DNA from: Bacteroides sp.
GTDB taxonomy: Bacteria > Bacteroidota > Bacteroidia > Bacteroidales > Bacteroidaceae
Assembly: GCA_030151845.1 (NCBI GenBank)
Contig: JASLCM010000160.1
Span: forward strand, 1 to 6,711
Reading direction: 5' to 3'
DNA: 6,711 nt
Below the pieces are notes generated by a model. The model worked only from the letters and a program-made list of their open reading frames with translations. It was not told the origin of the DNA and did not search any database. Shown here piece after piece: positions 6,099 to 6,711 of the stretch (the first letter of the stretch is position 1; the number at the start of each line of letters is the position of its first letter). The position numbers and the translations under genes are program-made.

Positions 6099-6373
6099 TT
6101 TGATACAAGGTATTAGGAGTAGCTGGAGTAATATCGTTTTGAAGAGGAGTTATGGCTTTAATTTCTTTGCAAATCTCCTTTTATCTCTACACTCTCTATT
6201 AAGAGATGCCGATAAAGATCCAAACGAATAAGGAACTAGGATTGATACGACCAGGAATTCTCTTCCTTGTAGTTTTAACCACTCTGTTTGCATGAATTTG
6301 GATTTTCGTGAATCTCGTTTCGCTCCCTACAGCCGTTGTAGGTTTTCTAAAATTTAGAAATGCTTGTATCAAA
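6099..6373. repeat. 11-bp perfect inverted repeat enclosing ~250 bp
   Basis: TTTGATACAAG (6099-6109) and its exact complement CTTGTATCAAA (6363-6373) face each other across 253 bases that hold no gene. The layout recalls the ends of a small non-autonomous mobile element, but no flanking target-site duplication is obvious, and the right arm also takes part in another hairpin (6362-6384). An A/T-rich chance match cannot be excluded. Confidence 0.4.
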
Positions 6374-6384
6374 GTGTTACAAGC
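6326..6384. repeat. Three stacked palindromes one base apart
   Basis: Three perfect dyads follow each other with single-base spacers. CCTACA/TGTAGG (6326-6342) has a 5-base loop, TTTCTAAA/TTTAGAAA (6344-6360) has a 1-base centre, and GCTTGTA/TACAAGC (6362-6384) has a 9-base loop. The first is also followed by TTTTCT. Possible readings are an extragenic palindromic repeat, a structured RNA, or a cluster of protein-binding sites. Confidence 0.6.
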
Positions 6385-6393
6385 TTACTTTTG
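6363..6393 (+). promoter_or_regulatory. Candidate Bacteroidota promoter in the gene-free tail
   Basis: TACTTTTG (6386-6393) fits the -7 consensus TAnnTTTG, and CTTG (6363-6366), one mismatch from the -33 TTTG, lies 19 bases upstream, which is the expected spacing. It is the only TAnnTTTG match I found on either strand after nhaA. No coding start follows within the window, so any product would be a non-coding RNA or a gene beyond the end. Confidence 0.3.
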
Positions 6394-6396
6394 AGC

Positions 6397-6466
6397 AGGT
6401 ATTATTGGGTTTGTGGCCATCTGTATAATTTATCAGAATATATTGAAAAGGTGTTATTGAGTTTGT
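6397..6466. repeat. Imperfect 18-base direct repeat, 52-base period
   Basis: AGGTATTATTGGGTTTGT (6397-6414) recurs as AGGTGTTATTGAGTTTGT (6449-6466), 16 of 18 bases identical, offset by 52 bases. The sequence between the copies and after the second shows only scattered similarity. It may be an old duplication. Confidence 0.45.
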
Positions 6467-6572
6467 AACTATAGCGCCTGCTATATTCTTTATCAATTTC
6501 ATTATACCGGTTGTTGGTACTTTATGCTCCATAGTTCGTTTTGTTCATTTTTAAGTAATAGATGAGACGATT

Positions 6573-6592
6573 GGGAGATAAGGGGAGATAAA
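6573..6592. repeat. 10-base tandem repeat
   Basis: GGGAGATAAG is followed directly by GGGAGATAAA, two copies with one difference. GAGATAAGGGGAGA across the junction (6575-6588) is also a 12-of-14 inverted match to TCTCCTTTTATCTC at 6174-6187, about 390 bases upstream. Confidence 0.45.
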
Positions 6593-6633
6593 GAGACTAG
6601 GAGAGGAATGCTTTTAATTTACATTGATAATAG

Positions 6634-6660
6634 GATCGTTTTTTACTGGAAAAATCGATC
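6634..6660. repeat. Hairpin near window end
   Basis: GATCG (6634-6638) pairs with CGATC (6656-6660), and the T-run 6639-6644 pairs with AAAAA (6650-6654), with one bulged T. It could form a stem of about 10 bp. No T-run follows it on this strand, so it is not a clear terminator for + transcripts. Confidence 0.35.
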
Positions 6661-6688
6661 TGAATTGATTGAATACTTTTTGTTAGGA

Positions 6689-6711
6689 GAGTTTGAAACT
6701 CAATCGTTTTT
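6689..6711 (+). terminator. Possible terminator or dyad cut by window end
   Basis: GAGTTT (6689-6694) and AAACTC (6696-6701) are perfect arms around one G, and a T-run begins at 6707 and reaches the window edge. The one-base centre would force a smaller stem in RNA. GATTGA (6667-6672) can also pair with TCAATC (6700-6705), giving an alternative fold. This might end a short transcript from the tail, but support is weak. Confidence 0.3.

Larger units (their letters stand above)
6071..6711. other. Gene-free tail with repeats and dyads
   Basis: I see no convincing protein gene on either strand in these 641 bases. The longest short frames noted are 29 to 47 codons and do not look like known proteins. 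The region instead carries an 11-bp inverted repeat, three stacked palindromes, direct and tandem repeats and two hairpins near the end (listed separately). A candidate promoter is at 6363-6393. It may be a dispersed non-coding repeat, a decayed small element, an RNA gene, or the leader of a gene beyond the window. Confidence 0.6.

Noticed and set aside
6150..6293. 47-residue minus-strand open frame beginning MQTEWLKLQGREF
   Set aside because: Short, with no promoter match nearby and no recognised family; it lies in repeat-like DNA where such frames arise by chance.
6292..6357. 21-residue open frame (MNLDFRESRFAPYSRCRF...) on the + strand
   Set aside because: Very short and covers two of the palindromes; the sequence is better explained by the dyads than by coding.
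6293..6394. TGA recoding (Trp or selenocysteine) in the tail
   Set aside because: The in-window genes use TGG for Trp and TGA as a normal stop (xth and the C_GCAxxG gene), and no recoding context was seen.
6071..6711. CRISPR array in the repeat-bearing tail
   Set aside because: Repeats are few, diverged and irregularly spaced, with no cas genes in the window.

Overview
The window looks like a chromosomal housekeeping segment from a member of the Bacteroidota, most likely the order Bacteroidales. The visible reasons are: the YebC-type protein has the N-terminus MGRAFEYRKARK typical of this phylum rather than the usual MAGHSKW start; start codons generally lack a Shine-Dalgarno sequence and follow A/T-rich leaders; the clearest promoter is the phylum-specific -7 element TAnnTTTG (TATCTTTG before lepA); and the protein sequences read as Bacteroidales-like. 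The genus cannot be fixed from sequence alone. All genes are on the + strand.

Layout. Bases 1-285 are the 3' end of pheT (phenylalanyl-tRNA synthetase beta chain). It is followed closely by a YebC/TACO1-family gene (314-1054) and a small TSCPD-domain protein (1056-1313). A strong intrinsic terminator (1326-1366) follows, then a second hairpin in the leader of xth (exodeoxyribonuclease III, 1408-2175). The xth stop codon overlaps the start of a C_GCAxxG_C_C-family cysteine protein (2172-2639) in an ATGA arrangement. The 184-base gap after it holds three dyads, at least one a good terminator, and the lepA promoter. lepA (elongation factor 4, 2824-4605) is followed after 48 bases by nhaA (Na+/H+ antiporter, 4654-6003), which ends at a strong terminator (6033-6070). 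The last ~640 bases have no convincing gene but contain an unusual amount of repeat and palindrome structure.

How the genes fit together. The first block joins translation (PheT and a ribosome-associated YebC/TACO1-like factor) with a small cysteine-rich protein; the second pairs base-excision DNA repair with another cysteine-rich protein; the third pairs translation elongation (LepA) with sodium/proton homeostasis. LepA has been linked to translation under high-salt or low-pH stress, so a shared transcript with NhaA is plausible, but this is inference.

I found no defence system, CRISPR array, integrase, transposase, rRNA or tRNA. The part most worth a second look is the gene-free tail. It has three perfect dyads stacked one base apart (6326-6384), an 11-bp perfect inverted repeat around a ~250-bp interior, an 18-base imperfect direct repeat, a 10-base tandem repeat and two terminal hairpins. 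These suggest a dispersed non-coding repeat, a small decayed element, or an RNA gene. I do not claim a new system here.
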